Of a DNA stretch of 64,000 nucleotides, positions 33,633-41,131 are shown piece by piece. Position 1 is the first letter of the stretch, and each line of letters opens with the position of its first letter. The position numbers were made by a program, and so were the translations under genes. Where the stretch lies: assembly GCF_014648475.1 (NCBI RefSeq), contig NZ_BMRE01000006.1, forward strand, positions 124,001 through 188,000, in the 5' to 3' direction. This DNA comes from Lentzea flava (GTDB lineage: Bacteria > Actinomycetota > Actinomycetes > Mycobacteriales > Pseudonocardiaceae). The notes beneath the pieces are model-generated. The model saw only the letters and a list, made by a program, of their open reading frames with translations. It searched no databases and was not told the origin of the DNA.

Positions 33633-34600
33633 GCACCCCACAGGCCGTGCAGAAGGCGGCCGGCATCGGGCCGGAGACGATCCTGCAGAAGATCGTGCAC
33701 CCCGCTGTCGCGCAGCTCCACCTGGGCAACGTCGTGGTTCCCGGCCGGTTCGAACCGCACCGCACCGCCGGGTTCGTGACGCGCGGTCAGGACTTCCCGC
33801 AGGGCACCGCCGACCAGTTCGCCGAAGTGTTCGGCGTGGACAAGGTCGAGGGCTGGCCGAAGGGGTCGCAGTACGTGCTGCGGTTCCTGGCGCACACCAC
33901 GGCGCTCTTCGACACCAGCTTCGGCGGCCCCACGCTCGAGGGCGCGCAGAAGATGGGCACCACCCGCGTCTACCCCGTGCCGTTCACCGGCACCGGGTAC
34001 ACGCCCAGCGCCCAGCCGATCCCCGAGTACGTCATGGAGCTGACCGAGCTGCCCGCCGGCACCGAGCTGTGGCGGTTCGAGCCGAACGGGGACAGCAAGG
34101 CCGTGGGCAAGTACATCAACCGCCAGATCGGCTGGTACCCGATCGGCGACGTCGGCTTCGGGCCGGGGAGGTACTGGCAGGCCCCGGTCGCGCTGCGGCC
34201 GACCGTCCGGCGTGGACTGGTCGCGAACTACCGCGGCCAGAGCTTCGACGTCGACTTCGGCCCGCGGCCCGGTGTCCTGACGCTGCACCCGCTCGCCGGT
34301 CAGCCGGCACCGGAGGACTTCACCGAGGGCGTCCTGGAGGTCCCCGACGCCGCGGTGGAGGAGCTCGCGTACCTTCGCAAGCTCTGCACGTTCCGCGGCG
34401 CGGAGTTCGAGATCATCGGTATTCAGGGCGACCAGGCGGTCCTGCACTTCCTCGGCGAGAACTACGAGGTGGCGCAGCAGCTCGGACTGACCGAAGTGGA
34501 CTTCCGGCAGTGGCGCGCGGTCGTCGGACGCGGCGAGCTCGGTGACGTCCGCGACGAGGTCAGGGCGATCCGGCGAGGCCTTTTCGGGAGCGAGAACTGA
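33629..34600 (+). CDS. Effector-domain copy fused to an immunity-like domain (unrecognised family)
   Basis: 323 residues without signal or membrane helix. Residues ~17-187 match the C-terminal domain of the effector encoded at 29929 in order: [TV]AG..[VI].R..D, EGW, R[YF], [YF]GGP, FTGTG, PE[WY]V, LP, E[IL]W, GWY and W.PV. Residues ~190-315 contain two units, VANYRGQSFDVDFGPRPGVL and CTFRGAEFEIIGIQGDQAVL, resembling the product of 33213. So one protein joins the two domains that are separate just upstream. No enzymatic family is recognised. ATG 33629 overlaps the preceding stop by four bases; its stop abuts the next ATG by one base. It could be an antidote, an orphan effector or a regulator. 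Confidence 0.72.
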   Translation: MSTPQAVQKAAGIGPETILQKIVHPAVAQLHLGNVVVPGRFEPHRTAGFVTRGQDFPQGTADQFAEVFGVDKVEGWPKGSQYVLRFLAHTTALFDTSFGGPTLEGAQKMGTTRVYPVPFTGTGYTPSAQPIPEYVMELTELPAGTELWRFEPNGDSKAVGKYINRQIGWYPIGDVGFGPGRYWQAPVALRPTVRRGLVANYRGQSFDVDFGPRPGVLTLHPLAGQPAPEDFTEGVLEVPDAAVEELAYLRKLCTFRGAEFEIIGIQGDQAVLHFLGENYEVAQQLGLTEVDFRQWRAVVGRGELGDVRDEVRAIRRGLFGSEN

Positions 34601-35049
34601 TGACCACCCCCAACGACAGCTGGAAGTCGCCCGAGCTGCGGGCGGCAGAGGCGCAGGTCGACGCGCGCTTCAAGGAGGCGCAGGACCTGGCCAACCGGCT
34701 CAAGGACACGCCGCTGCCGCCGATCCCGCCCGTCGACTTCAAGGCGATCGCGCAGCAGGTGGAGCGGGCCGCGCAGGAGCGGGACGCGCCGGAGCAGCTC
34801 AAAGCGTTGAAGCGCAAGGTCGACGCGGGCGAGTTCACGTGGGAGGACGTCGTCTCCGGCAAGGCGGCCGGGGATCCCGACGTGCAGGCCATGCAGCAGG
34901 AGAACGTCAAGAAGATGAAGCAGGCGTTCCAGATGCTGCAGGAGGGCATGACGGCCGACGAGATCATGAACGCGCAGGGTCCGCGCAGAGGCCGGGGTGA
35001 CGACGGCGACGAGAACGACCCGGACATCTTCGCGGAGGACAAGTGGTGA
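34600..35049 (+). CDS. Cassette protein C1 (unrecognised, paired with the next gene)
   Basis: 149 residues, highly charged and helical, no signal peptide. Residues ~70-100 contain LKRKVDAGEFTWEDVVSGKA followed by AGDPDVQAM, and the protein ends in an acidic tail closing DIFAEDKW. The same middle segment and the same type of ending occur in the next gene's product, so the two are relatives. The coiled central region may bind the effector or the WXG partner. Function unknown. One-base overlaps on both sides. Confidence 0.68.
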   Translation: MTTPNDSWKSPELRAAEAQVDARFKEAQDLANRLKDTPLPPIPPVDFKAIAQQVERAAQERDAPEQLKALKRKVDAGEFTWEDVVSGKAAGDPDVQAMQQENVKKMKQAFQMLQEGMTADEIMNAQGPRRGRGDDGDENDPDIFAEDKW

Positions 35050-35450
35050 TGACGGCCTGGCGGACACCGGACATCCTCGCGGCAGAGGACTTCCTGACGA
35101 GCGCCGTTGCCGAGGCGGACCGCGCGATGCGGTCCGCCCAGCAGAGCATCCGGGGCAAGGAGCCGTCCACTGAGGACATCCGCAGGGTGATGCAGTTCGC
35201 CAGGTCGAGCGACGCGTCACCGGCGATGCGCCAGCTGGCCGACCGCATCGCCCGCGGTGCCGGGCTCAGCTGGCGTCAGGTCCTCACCGGCGAGGCCGGC
35301 CACGATCCCCTTGTGCGCCAGGCACTCGAAGCCGACCGCGCGACGCTGGACGAGCTGATCAAGGGCGAGACGGCACCGCCTCCTCCGCCGCGCAGGCCCG
35401 CGCGGCGGGACGAGGACGAGCCGACCCAGTTCACCGAGGACGCGTGGTGA
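35049..35450 (+). CDS. Cassette protein C2 (unrecognised, paired with the previous gene)
   Basis: 133 residues. N-terminal helix TAWRTPDILAAEDFLTSAVA, then LADRIARGAGLSWRQVLTGE and AGHDPLVRQALEAD, matching the middle segment of C1, and after a proline stretch an acidic end closing TQFTEDAW, also like C1. ATG 35049 overlaps the C1 stop; GTG 35046 is the alternative. It is the last gene of the secretion cassette and converges on menA with six bases between stops. Function unknown. Confidence 0.68.
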   Translation: MTAWRTPDILAAEDFLTSAVAEADRAMRSAQQSIRGKEPSTEDIRRVMQFARSSDASPAMRQLADRIARGAGLSWRQVLTGEAGHDPLVRQALEADRATLDELIKGETAPPPPPRRPARRDEDEPTQFTEDAW

Positions 35451-35456
35451 CGCCCG

Positions 35457-36329
35457 TCAGTCGAGGAACAACCCGGCGCTGACCAGCAGAGCCCAGGCCA
35501 GCATCGCGAACCCGGTGAACTGCAGCACCGGGATCAGGTCGCGGCCGCCGCGCCCGGCCGCCACCCGGCGCACCGCGGGCAGCAACACCGGCGCCGCGAG
35601 GAACCCGAGCAACGCGAAGGGCACCCGCACGGTCATGCCGAGCGCGATCAGGAACGGCACAGCCACCAGCGCGAGGTACAGCCTGCGGGTGTCCTTGTCA
35701 CCCAGCACGACGGCCAGGGTTCGCTTGCCCGACACCGCGTCCGTCGGGATGTCCCGCAGGTTGTTCGCCACCAGCACGGCGGCCGAGATCGACCCCATCG
35801 CGATGGACGCGCCGATGCCGATCCCGGTGATCTCGCCGGTCTGCACGTACAGCGTGCCGAGCACCGCGGCCGGTCCGAAGAACAGGAACACCGCGATCTC
35901 GCCGAGCCCCGCGTAGCCGTACGGACGCTTGCCGCCCGTGTAGAACCACGCTCCGGCAATGCACACGGCGCCGAACGCGATCATCCACCAGTGCCCGGAC
36001 AGCGCCACCAGCGCGATGCCGGCCAGCGCACCGATGCCGAGCGAGATGAACGCGGCCAGCCGCACCTTCGCGGGCTCGGCGGCACCGGAACCGGTGAGGC
36101 GGAACGGCCCCACGCGGTTGTCGTCGGTGCCGCGGATGCCGTCGGAGTAGTCGTTGGCGTAGTTCACGCCGATCTGCAGTGCCACCGAGACGACGAGCGC
36201 CAGCACCGTGTAGAGCACGTTGAACTCGTCGATGTGGTGTGCCGCCGCCGCTCCCACGATCACGGGCGCGATCGAGTTCGGCAGGGTGCGCGGGCGGGTC
36301 CCCTGGATCCACTGGACGACTGAGGCCAT
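35457..36329 (-). CDS. menA: 1,4-dihydroxy-2-naphthoate polyprenyltransferase
   Basis: ~290 residues, about eight or nine transmembrane helices, UbiA family. It joins the naphthoate ring to the polyprenyl chain to make demethylmenaquinone. The first Asp-rich metal site is QIGVNYANDYSDGIRGTDD and the second region is VANNLRDIPTDAVSGKRTLA. ATG 36329 is chosen because GGAGG lies eight bases upstream; the open frame continues to 36410 but adds an unlikely hydrophilic extension. It is on the minus strand behind the secreted DPBB/SH3-like gene, with 46 bases between. Confidence 0.93.
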   Translation of the reverse strand: MASVVQWIQGTRPRTLPNSIAPVIVGAAAAHHIDEFNVLYTVLALVVSVALQIGVNYANDYSDGIRGTDDNRVGPFRLTGSGAAEPAKVRLAAFISLGIGALAGIALVALSGHWWMIAFGAVCIAGAWFYTGGKRPYGYAGLGEIAVFLFFGPAAVLGTLYVQTGEITGIGIGASIAMGSISAAVLVANNLRDIPTDAVSGKRTLAVVLGDKDTRRLYLALVAVPFLIALGMTVRVPFALLGFLAAPVLLPAVRRVAAGRGGRDLIPVLQFTGFAMLAWALLVSAGLFLD

Positions 36330-36375
36330 GCCTCCATCCTCCGCTATGGCTACTGAGGACCCGCCAACGGGTGTA

Positions 36376-37467
36376 TCAGCAGCTAGTCGCTCCGGAGACG
36401 CCCGCCACATAGGCCTTGGCGATGTGCTTGCCCGACGCGATCCGGTACCAGATGTTCGACGTGCCCTGGGTTCCGGTGACGGACTCGCCGGTGAGCTGGC
36501 AGGTGACCCTCACCTGGGCGTGGTTCGCGGCCAGGCCCACCTGTGCCGTGTCGGAGTTCGCGCCGCTGCGCACGTTCACCGTGCCGTTCGCCGCGGACGT
36601 GCGGACCGTCCCGACAGGACCGGAGCCGGTCCACAGGTACGTCACGGTCACCCACGAGTTCGTGGTGAGCTTGAGGCCGTCCCAGAACGTGCCGTCGGCC
36701 AGGTCGATGCCGGCCGGGTTCGCCACCTCGCGGCCGAACTGGTCCTTACCGCCGTTGTAGTTGTCCTGGTAGGCGGCCTGCGCCTCGGGCTTGCCCTGCG
36801 GCAGGTCCTTCCACATCTCCCGCGTGGAGGACGGGTTCCAGTAGTCGTCCTTGGTGTTCCACGGGCCGACGTCCCACACCGGCGCCCACTCGCAACGCCC
36901 GTTCGACGCGCAGATCTGCACGCTGTAGGTGCCGGAGTTGTTGGGCGCCAAGCCACGCCGCGACGGCAGCGCGACGAAGTGGTCGCGCGAACGGATCGTG
37001 TGGCCGTTCGCCGTCGTGCCGCCGACGAGACCCTCGCGCGTCGCGTAGACGCGGTACGAACGTCCAGCGGCAGCAACGGAAACGTCTTCCGAAGCGGCTG
37101 CCGGCGCCTGGGTGGCCGTCAGCTTCACGCGTGATGCTTTGCCACTGCTGAGAACAACGCGCGTCTGGACGGTGGAGGTGGTCACCGGCAACGTGGCCGG
37201 CGCCTCCAGCCACTCGGTCCACTGACCGTCCGGACGCAGACCGCGCACGTCCACGACGCCATCACCGGTCACCGCCGCCGTGACCTTGTTGGCGGGCTGA
37301 GCGAGTCTGTGCGGTTCCAGCTCGATCAGGCCCATCCGCGGGGAACCGCCCCACGAGACGAGCTTGTAGTTGAGGTCGGCTGACCACTCGTTGCCGGCCG
37401 CCTGGGCGGGGGACGCGAGTCCGACCACCAAGGCGGAGCCGACGACCAGCGGTAACAGGTAGCGCAT
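36376..37467 (-). CDS. Secreted protein with DPBB-like and C-terminal SH3-like domains
   Basis: 363 residues. A Sec signal peptide ending SALVVGLASPAQAAG, then ~100 residues of beta-rich sequence, then a segment YATREGLVGGTTANGH plus FVALPSRRGLAPNNSGTYSV resembling the double-psi beta barrel of RlpA-like proteins, with CASNGRCEWAPVWDVGPWN (cysteines possibly disulfide-bonded). The last ~75 residues, starting SAANGTVNVRSGANSDTAQV, are a bacterial SH3 domain expected to bind cell wall. No catalytic residues can be named with confidence. A cell-wall role is an inference. Confidence 0.75.
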   Translation of the reverse strand: MRYLLPLVVGSALVVGLASPAQAAGNEWSADLNYKLVSWGGSPRMGLIELEPHRLAQPANKVTAAVTGDGVVDVRGLRPDGQWTEWLEAPATLPVTTSTVQTRVVLSSGKASRVKLTATQAPAAASEDVSVAAAGRSYRVYATREGLVGGTTANGHTIRSRDHFVALPSRRGLAPNNSGTYSVQICASNGRCEWAPVWDVGPWNTKDDYWNPSSTREMWKDLPQGKPEAQAAYQDNYNGGKDQFGREVANPAGIDLADGTFWDGLKLTTNSWVTVTYLWTGSGPVGTVRTSAANGTVNVRSGANSDTAQVGLAANHAQVRVTCQLTGESVTGTQGTSNIWYRIASGKHIAKAYVAGVSGATSC

Positions 37468-37542
37468 GAGAAACCCCCATCGCCAGCGCGCACGGCTGGG
37501 TCCGTGCGCGTCGCGGCGAGAGTTGTCCTCAGCGGTAAAGGT

Positions 37543-38574
37543 TCACCTAAAAGAGTCGGCGACGGCCGTTCGGTCGACCTTTCCCGGTCCGCGCAGGGGC
37601 AGTTCCGAGACGAACCGCACCAGCTTCGGCACCGCCGCCCGGCCCACGGCCTCCAGGACCGCGGCCTTCAGCTCGTCGAGGGACGGCTCGTCGCCGCGCG
37701 CGACGACGGCCGCGGCCACGATCTGGCCCCACTCGTCGTCCGGCACGCCGGCGACGCACGCCTCCAGCACTCCCTCAACGGTCGCCAGAGCCCGTTCCAC
37801 CAGCACCGGCGGCACCTTCTCGCCGCCCGTGACGATCACGTCGTCCGCGCGCCCGAGGACCTCCAGCCGCCCGTCGCGCAGCCGCCCGAGATCACCCGTG
37901 CGGAACCACTCGCCGAACGGGTCGGGGCTGCCCCGGTATCCCAGCGCCAGCACGGGACCGCTGATCTCGATCACGTCGTCGGTGCGCACCCGGACGTCCC
38001 GCAGCGGTTCGCCGTCGTACACACACCCACCGGCCGTCTCGCTCATGCCGTACGTGGTGACGACCTGAACGCCGAGCGCGCGTGCCTGCTGGAGGAGCTT
38101 CGGCGGGGTGGCGGCCCCGCCGATCAGCACGCCGTCGAACTGCCGCAGCGCCCACAGTCCCGGCCCCTCGCCCGCGACGAGCCGGGAGAGCTGCGTCGGT
38201 ACCAGCGCCGTGTAGTGGCGTCCCGGCTGGGCGAGGACCGGCCGGGCGGCCTGCGCGAACCCCATGGCGCGGAAGCCCTTCGACATGTCGAGCACGCCGG
38301 GCGTGGTGCCGGCCACGATCGACCGCACCAGCACCTGGATGCCGGCGATGTGGCCGGTGGGCAGAGCCAGCAGCCACGTGCCGGGCCCGCCGAGCCGCTC
38401 GTGGGTCGCCTCCGCGGACGTCGTCAGCGCGGCGGCGTCGAGCAGCACGGTCTTCGGCTCGCCCGTCGACCCGGAGGTGGGCACGCCGAGCACGGCCCGC
38501 TTCTCCCAGCCGTCGAGCGGGCCGTCCACCAGTGGCTCACCGCCGGTGAGCGCCGCGCGCAGTTCGTCGAGCAT
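37543..38574 (-). CDS. menE: o-Succinylbenzoate-CoA ligase
   Basis: 343 residues, a short member of the AMP-forming ligase family. VLGVPTSGSTGEPKTVLLDA is the phosphate loop, TTYGMSETAGGCVYDGEP the adenine-binding block, FRTGDLGRLRDGRLEVLGR and DDVIVTGGEKVPPVLVERAL the hinge region, and GPGKVDRTAVADSF holds the C-terminal lysine. It makes o-succinylbenzoyl-CoA for MenB. It starts nine bases after the menB stop on the minus strand, so the two are one operon. The length matches Rv0542c, shorter than fatty-acid ligases. Confidence 0.92.
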   Translation of the reverse strand: MLDELRAALTGGEPLVDGPLDGWEKRAVLGVPTSGSTGEPKTVLLDAAALTTSAEATHERLGGPGTWLLALPTGHIAGIQVLVRSIVAGTTPGVLDMSKGFRAMGFAQAARPVLAQPGRHYTALVPTQLSRLVAGEGPGLWALRQFDGVLIGGAATPPKLLQQARALGVQVVTTYGMSETAGGCVYDGEPLRDVRVRTDDVIEISGPVLALGYRGSPDPFGEWFRTGDLGRLRDGRLEVLGRADDVIVTGGEKVPPVLVERALATVEGVLEACVAGVPDDEWGQIVAAAVVARGDEPSLDELKAAVLEAVGRAAVPKLVRFVSELPLRGPGKVDRTAVADSFR

Positions 38575-38583
38575 GTCGGCTGC

Positions 38584-39486
38584 TCAGAAGTAGTACGGGT
38601 AGTTCGACCAGTCCGGGTCGCGCTTCTCCAGGAAGGCGTCGCGGCCCTCGACGGCCTCGTCGGTCATGTACGCGAGCCGGGTCGTCTCACCGGCGAACAG
38701 CTGCTGTCCCACCAGACCGTCATCGATCAGGTTGAACGCGTACTTGAGCATCCGCTGGGCGGTCGGCGACTTCCCGTTGATCTCACGGGCCCACTGCAGC
38801 GCCGTGGTCTCCAGCTCGGCGTGCGGCACGACGGCGTTGACCGCGCCCATCTTGTGCATGTCCTCTGCCGAGTACGTGCGGCCGAGGAAGAAGATCTCGC
38901 GCGCGAACTTCTGGCCGACCTGCCGGGCGAGGTACGCCGAGCCGTAGCCGCCGTCGAACGAGCCGACGTCCGCGTCGGTCTGCTTGAACTTCGCGTGCTC
39001 CTCGCTCGCGAGGGTGAGATCGCACACCACGTGCAGGCTGTGGCCACCGCCGGCGGCCCAGCCGTTCACGACCGCGATGACGACCTTCGGCATGAACCTG
39101 ATCAGGCGCTGGCACTCCAGGATGTGCAGCCGTCCCGCGCGCGCCGGGTCCACCGTGTCGGCCGTCTCGCCGGACGCGTACTGGTAGCCGCTGCGCCCGC
39201 GAATGCGCTGGTCACCGCCACTGCAGAAGGCCCAGACGCCGTCCTTGGGGCTGGGGCCGTTGCCGGTCAGCAGCACGCAGCCGACGTCGGACGACATCCG
39301 CGCGTGGTCGAGCGCGCGGTACAGCTCGTCCACGGTGTGTGGCCGGAACGCGTTGCGCACCTCGGGGCGGTTGAACGCGATGCGGACCGTGCCCTGGTCG
39401 ACGGCGCGGTGGTAGGTGATGTCGGTGAAGTCGAAGCCCTCGACGGGCTTCCACAGCGACGGGTCGAAGAGCTCCTGATCTGCCAC
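38584..39486 (-). CDS. menB: 1,4-dihydroxy-2-naphthoyl-CoA synthase
   Basis: 300 residues, crotonase fold. It closes the second ring of the naphthoate from o-succinylbenzoyl-CoA. VWAFCSGGDQRIRG is the first oxyanion loop, VVNGWAAGGGHSLHVVCDLT the second, and KQTDADVGSFDGGYGSAYLA carries the active-site Asp and is diagnostic for MenB. GTG 39486 is chosen from its leaderless -10 at 39495-39500; ATG 39507 is in frame but overlaps the divergent menD start. It is transcribed with menE from the promoter shared with menD. Confidence 0.92.
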   Translation of the reverse strand: MADQELFDPSLWKPVEGFDFTDITYHRAVDQGTVRIAFNRPEVRNAFRPHTVDELYRALDHARMSSDVGCVLLTGNGPSPKDGVWAFCSGGDQRIRGRSGYQYASGETADTVDPARAGRLHILECQRLIRFMPKVVIAVVNGWAAGGGHSLHVVCDLTLASEEHAKFKQTDADVGSFDGGYGSAYLARQVGQKFAREIFFLGRTYSAEDMHKMGAVNAVVPHAELETTALQWAREINGKSPTAQRMLKYAFNLIDDGLVGQQLFAGETTRLAYMTDEAVEGRDAFLEKRDPDWSNYPYYF

Positions 39487-39493
39487 GGTCTGA

Positions 39494-39500
39494 GACTCTA
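39494..39500. promoter_or_regulatory. Overlapping divergent -10 elements of menB and menD
   Basis: Within GACTCTA the plus strand offers GACTCT (39494-39499), six bases before the menD ATG, and the minus strand offers TAGAGT (39500-39495), eight bases before the menB GTG. Both messages would be leaderless and both promoters occupy the same DNA. Confidence 0.5.
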
Positions 39501-39505
39501 GGCGC

Positions 39506-41077
39506 ATGAATCCGTCCACGGCGCAGGCGAGGGTGATCGTCGACGAACTGGTCCGCAACGGCGTGCGCCACGCCGTGCTGTGCCCCGGTTCGCGCAACGC
39601 CCCGCTGTCGTTCGCACTGCATCAGGCCGAACAGAAAGGCCTGCTCACGCTGCACGTGCGGATCGACGAGCGCACAGCGGGGTTCCTCGCGCTCGGACTG
39701 GCCAAGACGGGCACGCCCGCCGTCGTCACTTGCACGAGCGGCACGGCCGTGGCGAACCTGCACCCCGCGGTGATCGAGGCGCAGCTGACCGGTGTGCCGT
39801 TGATCGCGCTCACCGCCGACCGCCCGGTCGACCTCTACCGCACCGGCGCGAGCCAGACGATCAACCAGTACGACGTCCTCGGCCTCCCCACCCTGCACAT
39901 GCCGGAGGGCGCCGACGAGCCGACCACGCGCTCGTTGATCTGCCGCGCGATCGCCACTCCCGGCCCGACGCACGTCAACGTGCCGTTCCGACCGCCGCTC
40001 ACGCCTGATGACGCCTCATGGCCGTCCACCGACCGCTCGCCGTGGACGGTGACGGACCGCACGTTCACCGTCGAGACCAGACCGTCGGACCTGCCGTCCC
40101 GCACGCTGGTGCTGCTCGGCGACGACCACCCGGAGCGGCTGCGCAGGGCGTCGGAGCTCGGCTGGCCGGTGATCGCGGAACCGACCGCGCCGGGCGGGCT
40201 GCGGCACGGCTCGTTGCTGCTCAACGCGGGACTGCCGGAGCACCTCCAACCGGACGCGGTGCTCGTCGTCGGGCGCGTGACCCTCTCTCGTGGCCAGCAG
40301 ACGCTGTTGAAGAACGCGCGGACCGTGCACGCCGTCGGTGACCAGGCGCAGTGGGCGGACGTGCAGTTCACCGCCACCCGCGCGTCGACCTGGCTGCCCG
40401 AACCGGTCTCGGTCGACGGCGAGTGGACGCAGGCGTGGCAGAGCGCGGTGAAGAACGTGAGCGCCGCCGTCGACGACCTGCTGGACGCCGAGCCGTGGCC
40501 GACCGGCCTGCACGTCGCGCGTGACCTCACCCAGGCGATGCCGTCGGGGTCGTTGCTGTTCGTCGGTTCGTCGAACCCGATTCGCGACGTGGACTTCGTG
40601 GGCGAACGCCGCCCGGACATCACCGTGCACGCCAACCGGGGCGCCGCGGGCATCGACGGAAGCGTGTCCACGGCCGTCGGTCTCGCCGTGAACCATCAGG
40701 GTCCTTCATACGCGCTGATGGGCGACCTGACGTTCCTGCACGACATCAACGGCCTGCTGGCCGACCACCGCCCGGACCTCACGATCGTCGTGCTCAACGA
40801 CGACGGCGGTGGGATCTTTTCGTTGCTGGAACAAGGCGCACCGGAGTACGGCGGCAGTTTCGAAAGGATATTCGGCACTCCGCACGGGACTGATCTGACC
40901 GCTTTGTGCGCGGGCTACCGAATTCCACACTCCACAGTGGACGGACAGGAGGAGTTCCGTAGCGCACTTGCGCGGCCGAAGGGCCTCCGAGTGGTGGAAG
41001 TGCAGGCAAAACGAGCGGGACTGCGCGCGCTGCACCAACGTCTCAAGTCGACGGTGTCAATCATTTTCAGCAGGTAG
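39506..41077 (+). CDS. menD: 2-succinyl-5-enolpyruvyl-6-hydroxy-3-cyclohexene-1-carboxylate synthase
   Basis: 523 residues, thiamine-diphosphate enzyme joining isochorismate and 2-oxoglutarate. The catalytic glutamate lies in VRIDERTAGFLALGLAKTG, TSGTAVANLHPAVIEA is the family block after it, and the ThDP-metal site is ALMGDLTFLHDINGLLADH with VVLNDDGGGIFSLLEQG. N-terminal, central and C-terminal domains are all present. It is divergent from menB with only ~19 bases between start codons. Confidence 0.95.
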   Translation: MNPSTAQARVIVDELVRNGVRHAVLCPGSRNAPLSFALHQAEQKGLLTLHVRIDERTAGFLALGLAKTGTPAVVTCTSGTAVANLHPAVIEAQLTGVPLIALTADRPVDLYRTGASQTINQYDVLGLPTLHMPEGADEPTTRSLICRAIATPGPTHVNVPFRPPLTPDDASWPSTDRSPWTVTDRTFTVETRPSDLPSRTLVLLGDDHPERLRRASELGWPVIAEPTAPGGLRHGSLLLNAGLPEHLQPDAVLVVGRVTLSRGQQTLLKNARTVHAVGDQAQWADVQFTATRASTWLPEPVSVDGEWTQAWQSAVKNVSAAVDDLLDAEPWPTGLHVARDLTQAMPSGSLLFVGSSNPIRDVDFVGERRPDITVHANRGAAGIDGSVSTAVGLAVNHQGPSYALMGDLTFLHDINGLLADHRPDLTIVVLNDDGGGIFSLLEQGAPEYGGSFERIFGTPHGTDLTALCAGYRIPHSTVDGQEEFRSALARPKGLRVVEVQAKRAGLRALHQRLKSTVSIIFSR

Positions 41078-41118
41078 GAAACCTACGTAAGTCGGTGGTT
41101 CCCACCTCGGCGTCTGGA

Positions 41119-41124
41119 TAGCGT
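41119..41124 (+). promoter_or_regulatory. -10 element for the M1 peptidase gene
   Basis: TAGCGT, seven bases, then ATG 41132: leaderless promoter pattern for a secreted protein. Confidence 0.5.
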
Positions 41125-41131
41125 CCCGCGC

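Noticed and set aside
33629..34600. Assignment of the effector C-terminal domain to the TNT (NAD glycohydrolase) family
   Set aside because: The TNT signature as I remember it does not align with this domain, so no enzymatic family is claimed.
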